Origin: Planococcus citri
Taxonomy: Eukaryota; Arthropoda; Insecta; Hemiptera; Pseudococcidae
Length of the DNA: 64,000 nucleotides
NCBI RefSeq assembly: GCF_950023065.1
Contig: NC_088679.1
Span: forward strand, 40,548,001-40,612,000
Direction: 5' to 3'
Shown here: positions 44,601 to 52,200 of the stretch, in pieces
How positions within the stretch are numbered: the stretch's first letter is position 1
Layout: every line of letters starts with the position of its first letter
The notes under the pieces: model-generated
What the model was told of the DNA's origin: nothing
What the model saw: only the letters and a program-made list of their open reading frames with translations
Databases searched by the model: none
Program-made: the position numbers and the translations under genes

Positions 44601-47059
44601 ACGATTTAATCCCAGCCACAAGGTACCAGTTGAGAATCACTGCGCATAACAATATTGGATCAACCGTACAAGTGTATAATTTCACCACTTTAAATGAAGA
44701 AGGAGGTATCTACCTAGCATTACAAAAATTATCTTATTACACATTTTTTTGTAGGTATGTACCTACTTAGGTTATGTAGGTTTCAATTTAAACAAATACC
44801 TATGGGCTATAATTTAAAAAAAAATTACACTCAGATGCTTTCAAAGATACTATAAGTCGGTTTAATATTTCCAACATGGAAATAGCATTTTATGCAAATT
44901 CTCCTGTAATCTGGACAAAGGTTCTGACAGTGATTACAAAAGTACACTATTTTGAAAATAAAGGGATACTTATGTCTATCGAGGTAATTGCCTCATTACT
45001 TCATAATAGGTACTTATTTGTGTTTTCTTTCTGTCATTTTAAATAATAGGTACAGTTATTCCGATGGAGTTTATTACGTATGCTTCGGAGATACCCAGTG
45101 AAACTGTGTTTTCTCCAGTTACCTCGATTGTTTCAATTGCCATTCTTATTTTCATCCTTACTACTGTTTTCATAACCATTTGTTACTTTAAGAAAAAACG
45201 TAAGTTGAGAAAATAATGATCGAGCCTCTTGGATTTTCCTCAAAAACTTCAGTTTATTGTGACTCGTCTATTGAATCGTTCTGTTTCCTTATCAGGGTTC
45301 AACGAACTGAATGATATTTGTGATAACGTATCGGTTGGAGCTCACCATCAACGTCACCAAGATCAACAATATGGCATAAAAAATAGTCGATCTCAGCAGA
45401 CTTTAAGCGCTGATCCAGCTTCCTGCAAAACTGATTCAACCGGTACGAAGTTCATATTTCTATTAAATTCTCATTTCATCTAAATTTTTCGTAATTCTAA
45501 TACATTTTTATTGTTTTGTCACAGAATATATCGATGAAATTTGTCCTTATGCTACGTTTCAACTCGCTAAACCTGCTTACACGGAGAGTACGTTTAGTGG
45601 TAACGTATACAGTGGACCTTATCATTCGGTTGGTGGTTCATTTGTCTATCACAATGTCAAATCAACGACCTCTTCTATAAAACCTAAACACGTGAGATAT
45701 TTTACCAATTACCTATTTTTAAATTAGATGAGTAAAGAAAAATAAATTCACGGAGGTAATTCTATTGCAGAGTAAAGATTACGAATACACCAAAGTCAGA
45801 AGAACTGGCGGTAAAATAAAAGATATTCATTCAGAAAGTCAAGGTAACATGTTTAATTTTAATGTTCGTTAATTCGAAAAAAATTAAAAAAAGGTACTTG
45901 ATTATTCAAATTTTAGTTTAAAGATTATCAAAAGTTTAAGAGCTGTCATACCTACGTATCAATATTTTTCTTGATTTTTTTTTCTTCGACCGATTGAGTG
46001 GGCACAGATTTAAAAATTTCTATAAAAAGTTCAAAAATTGAACGAGTAAAATTGATCTGAAAAATGCTCTTCTCGGCTCTGTTTTCATAATTTTTGCATC
46101 CTCAAAAATAGTACCTATTTTTACAGAGTCAGATAATTTTGGCAGCACAGATTCTGAAGTGAAGAAGATTTTAACCCTGCATCTACCTATTTCAGAATAC
46201 GATACGTTGGGAAGTGATTCCGAATATGATGGCAGACAAATAAATAATCAAGAGCTCGTTTCTTTCAGGCATATTGGCCCATCGCGAGGTAAATTATAAA
46301 ATGTTTGTTGGTACATAGGTATTTCAAGAAATAGAGAGTGATTTGGGGGGTTATTTGTAAAAAAATTCGAAGTATAAGGTCAAAAGCGGTGTCTATACTT
46401 ACCTGGTAAAAATTGTAGGCCTTTTACTAAACCTTTGAATTATCTAACTAAATAATTGTGCAATAAAATTTTCGAATACCTAATTCTGAAAATTAAATTA
46501 AATTATTTCAGTAGAAATAGAATATTTTATTTAAAAAAAGTAAGTACTTACCATCAATGATCATTTTTCGATTTTACTCGTTTTCTTAATGACTATTGAA
46601 GATTCATAAAATACTTTTTAAAAAAATAATTCAAGTAAACTAACTTTTTGAACTTTGAATTATTTTTGCAAAGGAGGATCAAGTTCATCGTCGGAAATAT
46701 CACCGACAGATGCTCGAAAGCCAGCACCCCCACCGATGCGAAAACCCAAAAATAAGTCCCAACTATTCGGTAAACGGGCTGTCAAAAGTAGCAGCGGTTA
46801 TTCCAGTCACACTGAAGAAACAACTTTCAGGTATCGTAAACATCTTCCTTAATATTTCATATTATATCGGTTATTATAATACGGTTTGGTTAGTATAAGA
46901 AAGTTACATCTCAGTTTCAGCAATCGGATTAATCCACCGTCTCGATTTTCCGATAGACCACACTCACGCGGACCAAATGAAAATGACGCGAATTTTCGAC
47001 GTTCCTCACGCGGTGGCGGTCGATTTACTCAAGAGACTTCTTTTCAAATAGATGTGTAA
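9761..47059 (+). CDS. Dscam: Dscam-family adhesion receptor (35 exons, 5' end missing)
   Basis: A homophilic cell-surface receptor of the Dscam family, used in neuron recognition. Exons found: 9761-9901, 14425-14604, 30095-30256, 30678-30827, 30935-31055, 31639-31817, 31903-32175, 32261-32405, 32509-32660, 34620-34730, 34821-34982, 35159-35449, 35550-35669, 35750-35923, 36518-36668, 37851-37999, 38082-38213, 38320-38487, 39717-40061, 40155-40301, 40386-40541, 40617-40756, 40831-40987, 41090-41238, 41504-41624, 42043-42141, 44146-44331, 44409-44705, 45050-45199, 45296-45442, 45525-45691, 45771-45843, 46127-46288, 46674-46830, 46921-47059. All junction phases agree, giving 5,753 coding nt (about 1,917 residues). 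The order Ig1-9, FN1-4, Ig10, FN5-6, TM, tail is the Dscam signature. There is no signal-peptide exon. Ig2, Ig3 and Ig7 are single, so this is a non-hypervariable paralogue (Dscam2/3/4 type); which one is unresolved. Confidence 0.95.
11760..12000. repeat. Diverged single copy of the palindrome-arm repeat
   Basis: From 11766 the sequence (AACAAGGGAACC, then GTGTCCGCC, GATTTGAA, TTTCAGCCACC, TTTTGGTGATTTTTTGA) follows the same order of words as the outer end of the palindrome arm at 12119. It looks like an older direct copy of the same unit. Confidence 0.6.
12119..13305. repeat. 1.2-kb near-perfect palindrome
   Basis: The left arm, 12119-12689, and right arm, 12718-13305, are reverse complements over about 570-590 bp with only scattered differences, separated by a 28-nt spacer. 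Shared words include ACAAGGGAACC, GATTTGAACGGGACCACGA, GATCAGTAGAAATGATCAAA and CTCCAGAAGACGTGAATA. A transcript would fold into a very long hairpin. It could be a foldback element or a head-to-head insertion of two copies of one repeat. It lies in the intron of the Dscam-type gene. Confidence 0.9.
13306..13900. repeat. Further diverged copies of the same repeat family
   Basis: Words such as TTGGGCAGCTGAAACTCGAG, GGACACCTC and ATCGCGCTGCAGCCTCCAGAAT recur here in the family order but at lower similarity, next to the palindrome. Confidence 0.55.
21371..21489 (+). repeat. Inverted copy of part of the neighbouring LTR
   Basis: This stretch is the reverse complement of about 21720-21870, sharing GTCTCTCTCTCCACCAGCG, CCTGGATTCTGCATCCAAAA, CCATTATATA and GGTCGA. 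The other arm carries an insertion of about 45 nt. The pair could fold back, or may be the remains of two related LTRs in opposite orientation. Confidence 0.7.
21605..21622 (-). other. Primer-binding-site-like sequence (minus strand)
   Basis: On the minus strand this reads TGGCGCCCAACGTGGGGC, a classic retroelement primer-binding site of the lysine-tRNA type. It sits 3 nt from an LTR-like end. No retroelement frame was found in the expected internal direction (lower coordinates), so the element is a remnant. Confidence 0.7.
21626..22005 (-). mobile_element. Probable LTR of a degraded retrotransposon
   Basis: About 380 bp with TGTTA/TAACA inverted ends. On the minus strand it is followed after 3 nt by the primer-binding-site-like sequence at 21605-21622. 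That combination supports a 5' LTR in minus orientation. The right boundary is my choice from the TAACA at 22001-22005. No partner LTR in the same orientation was seen. Confidence 0.55.
23740..24060. repeat. Two diverged copies of a 200-bp repeat
   Basis: AAAATCGACCAAT recurs at about 23764 and 23962, each followed by AAAATA, a TACG/GTACG word, TTCAAATTTT, GGAT.GTTT.ACTTTT and CTCAA. Period is about 198 bp. Confidence 0.6.
29085..29415. repeat. 21-bp minisatellite (ACCTGTAATTTACCAAAAATT)
   Basis: Roughly fifteen tandem copies of a 21-bp unit, cleanest at 29120-29270 and decaying on both sides (related words from about 28880 to 29460). Because 21 is divisible by three, the minus strand stays open as a KLQVIFG heptad repeat; this is an artefact and not a gene. 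Confidence 0.92.
30095..30827 (+). CDS. Dscam-type exons: Ig2
   Basis: Exons 30095-30256 and 30678-30827. The first runs VLKTKYEVQVYDETVVSG to cysteine LRC and tryptophan SW, and corresponds to the variable exon 4 of Dscam1. The second runs DKYIVVGNRDLYIYNVSAGD to cysteine FIC and corresponds to exon 5. Only one version of the first was found. Introns are phase 1. Confidence 0.93.
30257..30677 (+). other. Intron within Ig2
   Basis: 421 nt, GTAATT...TTATTCCAG. No extra exon-like frame seen. Confidence 0.8.
30935..31817 (+). CDS. Dscam-type exons: Ig3
   Basis: Exons 30935-31055 (PPKLLVDKQNKK to LSCASQGYPVP) and 31639-31817 (WFREEKENLKPV to KYICIVNNSLGEE). The first corresponds to the variable exon 6 of Dscam1, which has dozens of alternatives there. 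Here the flanking introns are only 107 and 583 nt, so no cluster exists. Confidence 0.93.
31056..31638 (+). other. Intron within Ig3
   Basis: 583 nt, GTAAGA...CCAATAG. No second Ig3-like exon seen. Confidence 0.8.
31903..32175 (+). CDS. Dscam-type exon: Ig4
   Basis: One 273-nt exon for the whole domain. It reads from SLTSQMIPTSEIIKIGKTV with cysteines FTC and YQC and tryptophan VSW, ending QLLLG. Entry and exit are phase 1. Confidence 0.93.
32261..32660 (+). CDS. Dscam-type exons: Ig5
   Basis: Exons 32261-32405 (DVGPEIIHSFSEQTLQPG to LKCVATGNPPPSIIW) and 32509-32660 (FMVGQYQSSPEEVVSH to EYSCTAKNSVAQS). The junction is phase 2. The conserved VATGNPPP of Dscam Ig5 is present. Confidence 0.93.
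33405..33560. repeat. 24-bp minisatellite (AAAAACCGGTTTGGTCAAAAATCG)
   Basis: About six tandem copies with 24-bp period, varying at a few positions (CCGG/CTGG, GGTC/AGTC). Both strands stay open because 24 is divisible by three. Not a gene. Confidence 0.9.
33620..34290. repeat. Tandem array of alternating 125- and 131-bp units
   Basis: GAAACCGGTT-type words start near 33626, 33751, 33882, 34006 and 34137, giving spacings 125, 131, 124 and 131. Two sub-types alternate: one preceded by CACAATTCTGT, the other by GAACTATTTTTGC. The true period is thus about 256 bp. At about 34190-34280 part of the unit recurs in reverse (GCAAAAATAGTTCAATTTTT, CACGCTCTACAA). Confidence 0.8.
34620..34982 (+). CDS. 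Dscam-type exons: Ig6
   Basis: Exons 34620-34730 (LPFIRPMSKITAISG to IIKCPVAGYPIESITW) and 34821-34982 (GGVLLPVNRRQRAFPNGTL to TYTCQAQNRQ). The 90-nt intron begins GTTACG, a weaker donor, but the phase only fits here. The motif LPVNRRQ..FPNGTL is typical of Dscam Ig6. Confidence 0.92.
35159..35449 (+). CDS. Dscam-type exon: Ig7
   Basis: One 291-nt exon for the whole domain, from VPPKIMPIPP to VPVTVNG, with cysteines ITC and YTC and tryptophan RW. Dscam1 has a large alternative cluster here and Dscam2 a pair. Flanking introns of 176 and 100 nt leave no room for a second copy. Confidence 0.94.
35550..35923 (+). CDS. Dscam-type exons: Ig8
   Basis: Exons 35550-35669 (VPPHWIVEPKDISISAGKD to LHCKAEGYPVPTIVW) and 35750-35923 (GEYKDFIYEPNLNLFLNGSL to YLCEAKNEIGSG). 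VPPxWxxEPxD is a strongly conserved Dscam Ig8 motif. Confidence 0.94.
35924..36517 (+). other. Intron between Ig8 and Ig9
   Basis: 594 nt, GTAAGT...GTTTCAG. Nothing recognised. Confidence 0.8.
36518..37999 (+). CDS. Dscam-type exons: Ig9
   Basis: Exons 36518-36668 (PVHFVQKSRQLNILKGD to LQCNALGDNPIDIIW) and 37851-37999 (YSIRDQILDEGKISELGI to FTCHAKNNYGQDE). The junction is phase 2. Confidence 0.93.
36669..37850 (+). other. Intron within Ig9
   Basis: 1.18 kb, GTGAGT...AAAATAG, AT-rich. No repeat array or exon-like frame recognised. Confidence 0.75.
38082..38487 (+). CDS. Dscam-type exons: FN3 repeat 1
   Basis: Exons 38082-38213 (EIPETPKNIRIAEQGSK to ITLSWTQPYAGNSPI) and 38320-38487 (VENLTPASTYHFRILAEN to TTQEE). 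The core tryptophan and the tyrosine-corner motif (LTPASTY.F) are present. Confidence 0.93.
38488..39716 (+). other. Intron between FN3-1 and FN3-2
   Basis: 1.23 kb, most of it the foldback element at 38878-39660. Confidence 0.8.
38878..39660. mobile_element. Foldback-like element with three iterons at each end
   Basis: TAGGACATTTGCGCACAC occurs at 38878-38895 and 38919-38936, with a variant at 38985-39000. Its reverse complement occurs at 39575-39590, 39603-39620 and 39644-39660. So each end carries three copies, inverted relative to the other end. The interior (about 39180-39530) has a 130-bp unit repeated two to three times (GTATGTTTT, GCTGAG, CGAATATGAA, CCCCAAAAAGGG). No frame for a transposase, hence probably non-autonomous. 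Confidence 0.7.
39717..40061 (+). CDS. Dscam-type exon: FN3 repeat 2
   Basis: One 345-nt exon from APSGPPREVKVSAKSSTEL to SDPISARTDEG. The long C-C' region (DLWNGNLLGYNVGYQE) is typical of Dscam FN3-2. Confidence 0.94.
40155..40541 (+). CDS. Dscam-type exons: FN3 repeat 3
   Basis: Exons 40155-40301 (VPSVPPENVKCMALTSQS to GYKVFYQPAEDWY) and 40386-40541 (TKTVTPLVTTIGGLMKYTNY to CRTEED). The phrase PPVAEGQNGVIQGYKV matches the family. Confidence 0.94.
40617..40987 (+). CDS. Dscam-type exons: FN3 repeat 4
   Basis: Exons 40617-40756 (VPMAPAGIKAYPSSTNK to GYTFYMALRSGGKE) and 40831-40987 (EETHKRKFQESVTHHEI to ITVPPSLK). The junction is phase 0; the donor GTCAGT is not ideal, but the nearby GTATAA would give a stop. 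Confidence 0.9.
41090..41624 (+). CDS. Dscam-type exons: Ig10
   Basis: Exons 41090-41238 (VSARILSFSQQIITPWKK to LPCQKVGNPVPKLVWKLRG) and 41504-41624 (INKDGSLIIYDIQRTDG to YTCYVENIHGKDE). Phase 0 junction. An Ig domain between FN3-4 and FN3-5 is the hallmark of Dscam. Confidence 0.94.
41625..42042 (+). other. Intron between Ig10 and FN3-5
   Basis: 418 nt, GTTGGT...CTATTTCAG. Nothing recognised. Confidence 0.8.
42043..44331 (+). CDS. Dscam-type exons: FN3 repeat 5
   Basis: Exons 42043-42141 (EPPDPPELTVVNEDTDS to QPDIPVL) and 44146-44331 (GYVINYKRDHGDWEEIQ to IVTAYTKGS). The LWCGTKYQLYMTAYNKIG stretch, with the LxCGxxY motif, is a strong Dscam FN3-5 signature. A 2-kb repeat-filled intron separates the halves. 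Confidence 0.94.
42142..44145 (+). other. Intron within FN3-5
   Basis: 2 kb. It contains two copies of a 455-bp repeat (listed separately), then AT-rich DNA with nothing recognised. Confidence 0.8.
42410..43371. repeat. Two tandem copies of a 455-bp repeat
   Basis: GATTGGAAGGTTGAAAC recurs at 42462 and 42917, and ATTGAAAAACACGTAAAATA at 42571 and 43026, both 455 bp apart. Other shared words are TCACTCATGGGGCACCCTC and CAATGAGGGTACTGACCAAT. The unit itself has internal half-repeats (CCACTTTTTGACCCTGG twice within one unit). Confidence 0.88.
44409..44705 (+). CDS. Dscam-type exon: FN3 repeat 6
   Basis: One 297-nt exon from VPVSPVGVQQGMTYNTTAAG to YNFTTLNEEG. The phrase WNDGGCSILYFIVEYK matches the conserved Dscam FN3-6. 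It exits in phase 1. Confidence 0.94.
44706..45049 (+). other. Intron before the transmembrane exon, with an exon-like segment
   Basis: 344 nt. It contains the candidate extra exon at 44835-44983. Confidence 0.7.
44835..44983 (+). pseudogene. Candidate cassette or decayed second transmembrane exon
   Basis: A 149-nt segment with an acceptor (ACACTCAG) and a donor (GAG|GTAATT). Entered in phase 1 from FN3-6, it is open throughout for 49 codons. Residues NMEIAFYANSPV align loosely with PMEFITYASEIP at the start of the real transmembrane exon. It exits in phase 0, so inclusion before the transmembrane exon would shift the frame and end translation without a normal membrane anchor. The polypyrimidine tract is poor. 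It may be a decayed duplicate, or a used poison or soluble-form exon. Confidence 0.4.
45050..45199 (+). CDS. Dscam-type exon: transmembrane segment
   Basis: Reads TVIPMEFITYASEIPSET and then a hydrophobic helix (VSIAILIFILTTVFITICYF) followed by a KKK stop-transfer cluster. Dscam1 has two alternative exons at this position; only this one is fully in phase here. Confidence 0.93.
45296..45691 (+). CDS. Dscam-type exons: juxtamembrane tail, DEICPYATFQL
   Basis: Exons 45296-45442 (FNELNDICDNVSVGAHHQ to SCKTDST) and 45525-45691 (EYIDEICPYATFQLAKPAY to SSIKPKH). The DEICPYATFQL motif is shared by arthropod Dscam tails. Its tyrosine could bind SH2 proteins when phosphorylated (inference). Confidence 0.92.
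45771..46288 (+). CDS. Dscam-type exons: mid cytoplasmic tail
   Basis: Exons 45771-45843 (SKDYEYTKVRRTGGKIKD) and 46127-46288 (SDNFGSTDSEVKK to VSFRHIGPSRG). The second contains SEYDTLGSDSEYDG, rich in acidic residues and tyrosines. A strong in-frame alternative acceptor at 46195 would skip its first 23 codons. Confidence 0.88.
46289..46673 (+). other. Intron in the cytoplasmic tail
   Basis: 385 nt, AT-rich, GTAAAT...TTGCAAAG. Nothing recognised. Confidence 0.75.
46674..47059 (+). CDS. Dscam-type exons: C-terminal tail and stop
   Basis: Exons 46674-46830 (GSSSSSEISPTDARKPAPPP, MRKPKNKSQLFGKR to HTEETTF) and 46921-47059 (NRINPPSRFSDRPHSRG to the stop TAA at 47057). It has a proline-rich SH3-type stretch (KPAPPPMRKP), a serine cluster and an Arg-Gly patch (SSRGGGRF). 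The C-terminus is QIDV, hydrophobic at positions 0 and -2, as in class II PDZ ligands. Confidence 0.9.
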
Positions 47060-48874
47060 AAGCCTGCCTTTAATTTTTTTACGTTTGTGTTACCTTTTTA
47101 TTTTTTTGTTTTAATTTCGTTTTCGTAGTAAAATGATGTTTATATGTTTTGCAATGTAATACCTTTATACATTGTATATTTTTTTAGCCTTTCGAATAAA
47201 ATTTATTGGAATTTTCCAAATGGATGAAATTATCATGGAATGAGATTTGTAGGTACACTGTACTGTTCAAACGGGGATTTGTCCAAAAAAAAAAAAATTG
47301 AAACATCCCTTGACAGGCGATTTTATATAGGTCTACGAAATGTTTACTTCTCCGGTAACACACGTGTTATATGCAATTTAAATAATCAACATGTAAAAAT
47401 ATTGTGATTTTTTTTTGTTTGGTAATGAATTCCCTTGAGAAATTATTCGATATGCTATTTTCAATAACCTTATATTGAATGATACCATAATGCGAGGTTT
47501 TCCATTGAAATAGTAATTTAGCTCCAAGAAAACACGAGATAGAAATTTTTTGTTAGAATTAAAATGTTTCTGCGATTATGCTACTCAACACTTTTGCCTT
47601 TCCTAGTTGAAAAAATACGTCTCGTGAGTCAAAACACGGAATGATTTGGTTAGGTAGGTATGTAAGAATTTCTACCAAATTCACTGGGTTAGCAAAGTTT
47701 GCTTATATTTTGAGAGGTAGCGCCACAAGTTTATTTATAGTTTGACGTTTTTAAAACTTTTGAATCAAAAATTGAGTAATTTATAAAGGTAGGTAATAGA
47801 TAGGTATAGATTTTGAGTCGAATTTAACCGCAACTGTTTGATTTTGAGAAATTTATCCATTTTTGGCACTTGCTCATTCCTCCACCACGAACAATTATGT
47901 TCAAAATTATGAAAAGGTAGGTACTCAACTTTGAGCTCATTTTTGTTCTGGGCTATCAAAGTCACTGACCAGTCTCCCATGGTCGTCAGTCTGACATCTC
48001 GAGGTTTTCTTAGCGCCTGTCTGGCTGTCCAAAGTCGTCTGATAAAGAGAATTGAAAAAAGTCTTTCCAATAATATGCTGTATGTCTCAATTGATTTTTT
48101 TTTTTTTTTTTTTTTGATTTCACTCATTTTAGCCATTTTTTAAGTTAAAAATAATTTGAAATGTGTAAAATTCGAAGCAAGAGCTTTAGGTAATTAAATT
48201 ATTACTTTCATTCTATGCCAGAAATTCGGTCATCAAAACCACAAATTGCAAAAAAACAATATTTTATAAAAAAAAATTATTATCTACTCAACTCGAATAA
48301 AGAAGATGAATACCTACAAATTAAGGAAATTTCAAAATCGTTCATGGTCATATTCGTCTTCAGTACCTACCAAAAAAATAATAATAATTCAAATCGAATT
48401 GATTATTTTCTTTTTTTAAATAACAAATACAAGTTTTAAATATCAGTTACATACGCTGCTTAAAAAAATAAGATCACAGATAATGAGTTTACCGTCGAAT
48501 GATATAAAATAATGCAGTATCGAAAAAGTTGAACTAGAGACAAAACATATTAATGGTAATGTACGTATAAACAAAATGTACAAAAAACGTAGGAGAAAAA
48601 AGATAAGAACTATTTTTACGAAAGCCGTTGAGTAATGCTTTCTGGAAGTTCGTTATTTATAATATTTTTCTAGGTAACATACAAAGTTATCGCTTAAAAG
48701 AAATAGTCGTCGAATTTTTTCATAATTCGTATAGGTACAAAAAATCGAAGAATATAACAGCTGAATACGTAATATTTACAACGTCTACGAGGAGAGCAAC
48801 GAGTTTTGAGTAGTAAATTTGTAGGTATTAAAAAAAATTACCTATAACGCGAAACCGTAACCGGATTCGGTTTG
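47060..48874. other. 3' untranslated and intergenic DNA between convergent genes
   Basis: Starts with the Dscam-type 3' UTR. The rest is AT-rich with a poly-T run at about 48098-48115 and no supported gene. On the minus strand it should contain the neuroligin 3' UTR; AATAAA on that strand occurs at 47730-47735 and at 47202-47207. Confidence 0.7.
47195..47200 (+). terminator. Poly(A) signal of the Dscam-type gene
   Basis: AATAAA 136 nt after the stop codon, in a T-rich region. It is the first canonical signal downstream. Confidence 0.7.
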
Positions 48875-49212
48875 TCACACTCGTAAATCATCGAATTCTT
48901 TAGTTTGTCTATGTTTCCTATCCAAAGTAGCGTCTATTTTGTAATTTTGATAAATAGACGAAGAGCCCATTTGATCGGGCGATTTTGGAATTCTAGGCGG
49001 TGGCGGAGGTCTCGGTAGGGTTGAACTTTTATTCATACTGAATTTAAAATTCGATAATTCTATCGGTACTTCTTGAGTGAGATGTTGCGATGGTTGCAGA
49101 ATCAACGACGATGATTGACTGGAACTTGGTAACTGTTGGGGTTTTTTTAAAATAGAAGGTAATTGAACGCATTTTTGGCTATCCGATAATGGCTGCGTCT
49201 CTGTGTCCGAAC
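48875..49212 (-). CDS. Neuroligin last exon: cytoplasmic tail
   Basis: Enters in phase 1 after CTACTTTAG and encodes SDTETQPLSDSQKC to the stop (TGA at 48877-48875). It has a glutamine/serine-rich stretch and TLPRPPPPPRIPKSP, a polyproline motif as in other neuroligin tails. It ends FDDLRV: hydrophobic at 0 and -2, and not the STTRV-type ending of vertebrate neuroligins. Confidence 0.9.
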
Positions 49213-52200
49213 CTAAAGTAGAGAAATAATAAAATTTAAAGATTCCAGAATGTAAGGTTATATTCGCGTGGCTACAAAACACAGAGGAAAAAAATCCAAC
49301 TCACTCGACGCGAAATTTGATTTAATTCCTCCGTTCTCCACCGGTGGTTTACATATCTTCGTGCAGATATCCGGCGTATCCCTTAAACTACTATTGCTTA
49401 CACTACATGAACTATCACAGTGTTCATGGTGCCTTTTTCTTCTTTGGCAGCTATGATGGTGTCTACGTCTATTGCTTTTATCTCTGTAATAAACTGCTAC
49501 GAAAACCAAGATGTTCAGCAACAATAACGTACAACCGATACCAATGGTGATGATGAGCGCGGTCGAATACACAGGGTAGTTTTCATCGTGTCCACCACTT
49601 CCACGAGTTTTTGTATCCATGTTATTTTGATTTGTACGGTTGTACGAAGATTGAGCGACGACCACAACAGGTGTCTGAGAAAGACCAGTGCTACTGTTTA
49701 GAATATCGTTTCCGACATTTTGATCGTCTCCATGGTCCCTAGAGTTACTAGATGAAGATTTCGTACGTCCTGCTAATTTATCTTTCTGCAAAGAAACAAA
49801 ACATCGGAATTTTAATATTTTTGAATTCGACGAAGATTCACACAAATATGTATATAGGTATCTAGAAGCACGTGTATAAAACAACAATGAAGACAGCCAT
49901 TCGATTTGTTAAATCTATAAAAATGATAAATTGTTAGAGACCTATAACCTATCAATCGAATTGAATTTCTTTTCATTATAATGAAAAATACAAATTTTAA
50001 ACAGACGACTAAATTTCTCAATAAGTTATTAGCAGAAAGAAAAGGTGACACGATATCTTTATTAATTTAAAAACTTTTCTCAGAATCGGATTACAGCACG
50101 AAATTAAATTAAGCTTATAGATAGGTAGCTTATTAGACTGGAAGCTAAAGCTGAAGTTGAACAGAAAGTAAAACTTCTCAAAATTTTAACTTGATGCCGC
50201 GTCAATATCGTTCATCTTATAATCGTTTTTTTCTCTCCTCTTCACCTTTTGCGCATATTTTACGTCAATTTAAACGCAAATTGCTACGAGAGGTGAAATT
50301 GAATTATCAAATACCCAAGTAAGTACCTACGCAGTACGCACTTTCACGTACCTATCTACATATTATTTAGGTATACCTTATCAGTCCATCGCAATACTTA
50401 CCTTATCTAAATCACTTCTGAACATATGATGAGTTGATGGTATATCATCCGAGCCAGACTTATGCAATTCTGGAACTAAATTTAACCAAAACGATAGCTT
50501 ATGGGCTCGATAATGATTCTTCAGTTTAATTTTGGAGCTATCTGTAAAGTAAAAAGTTAACCATAAATTAGTATTCCATATTCGACTCGAAAAAATTTTA
50601 CCATAACTTGACTAGGTACATGACAGCGAAAAATTTACATTTCAAACGTAGGTAAAAGAGATGAATGAAAAAATGTTTGTATGTATTTTAGCGGTTTCAG
50701 CGGAGTCTTTAATGAAATAGGTGAACCCGTCGTAAACAGTATTGAAAGAATGATTTTACATTGAAGAATTTTTTATGCATCAAATGTAAAAATAACTACG
50801 TAGGACGACGTTCATTTTACACTCAACATTTTTCGCTTTGAGAATTTCAAAATTGGACAAAGTCTCACGTTCAATATATAAACCGACACATAAGTAAAAA
50901 TCGCCCACACTAACGATGAATGGAAACTGTTATATGAGCTGAATACGTAAAGAATTTATTTATTTTTTCTCACCGGACTCGACTTTCTTTATTCTTTTAG
51001 AGTAAAATCATAACAAAATACCTTACATATTTATTTTTCAATACCTATACGTATTGTAGAACACATTTTCATTTTAAAATATCGATTTATCGATACCGCC
51101 GTAACCGTAACTATTCGATATTTTTCTTCATTATTTACCACCCAGTAAAAAAATCAGTAAAAAAATTGACATCAGAATTTAATGCTATTTAAATTAAAAT
51201 TTTTCGAGTAATTCGAAATGTTGATTTCCTCAAAATATGCACCTTTTTACGAAAATTCGACGCCCAATCAGTCTGAAATCGATATTTTTTCAAATTTTGG
51301 ACAAAATTGAAGGTCCTTGCACCTACAGGAGGCGTTGAGATTCCATTTTAAAAATTTATTCTTTGAAAAAACAAACAAACAAACAAACAAACAAACAAAC
51401 AAAACATTAAAGACTATCATTAGGTATTTATTTTTCCTTGGTTCAATTTTTGTTTAATCGCAAAAAGTTAAGTCTTTCACGATGAAAGTTAAATTTAAAG
51501 CTACGTAAATTTCAATTATTGAATTTAAATTTCCTACTATTCTCTTTAAAACACCTTAAACATATTTTCTCCAAGTTCGACTAGGTAAATTTGAGACATA
51601 AATGGGTTTTCAAAAAATAGTTTATGAAAATTACGACTCCTACTTCAACCCCTCACTCGTAGGATTAAGTCAAAATAATAGCAGTTATTTCAAAGAGCAC
51701 ATAAAATAACTTTTGGGGAAAAAGAGTACAAATTGGAATAGGCACTCGACTTTGTTTATTATTGGTTCGTTAATCGACGAACGCAACAAATCCTGCAAAT
51801 CCTTTGTTTGTTTCGTGTATCACGCGTGTTAATAAAATTGCATAACCATTTTGCCGTAAATACGTTTATAACGTTATTCCAAGTCGATTTCAAAAAGTAT
51901 TGCAGTGCATTCGTTCGATCGTGCTTTGCGACCGCATTTTGTTTAAATGCAAAAAAATAAGAGAATTTCCCTTTTCATGAAAACTGTAGGTACAGAAACT
52001 TTTTGTTAAAGCAATACTGAAATAAGTATGTACTCTCAAAATAATACCTGCAAATATTCTGTATTTTAATAAAATATCAAAAAGTCAAAAACATTTGTAA
52101 AAAAAAAAAAAAAATGCTAAACCAACTTTTTTTTGAAACTTATTTTCAATATCAAGTAATAAAATTGGTTTGCCTTCAACCAATAAAGTTTGAGCAACAG

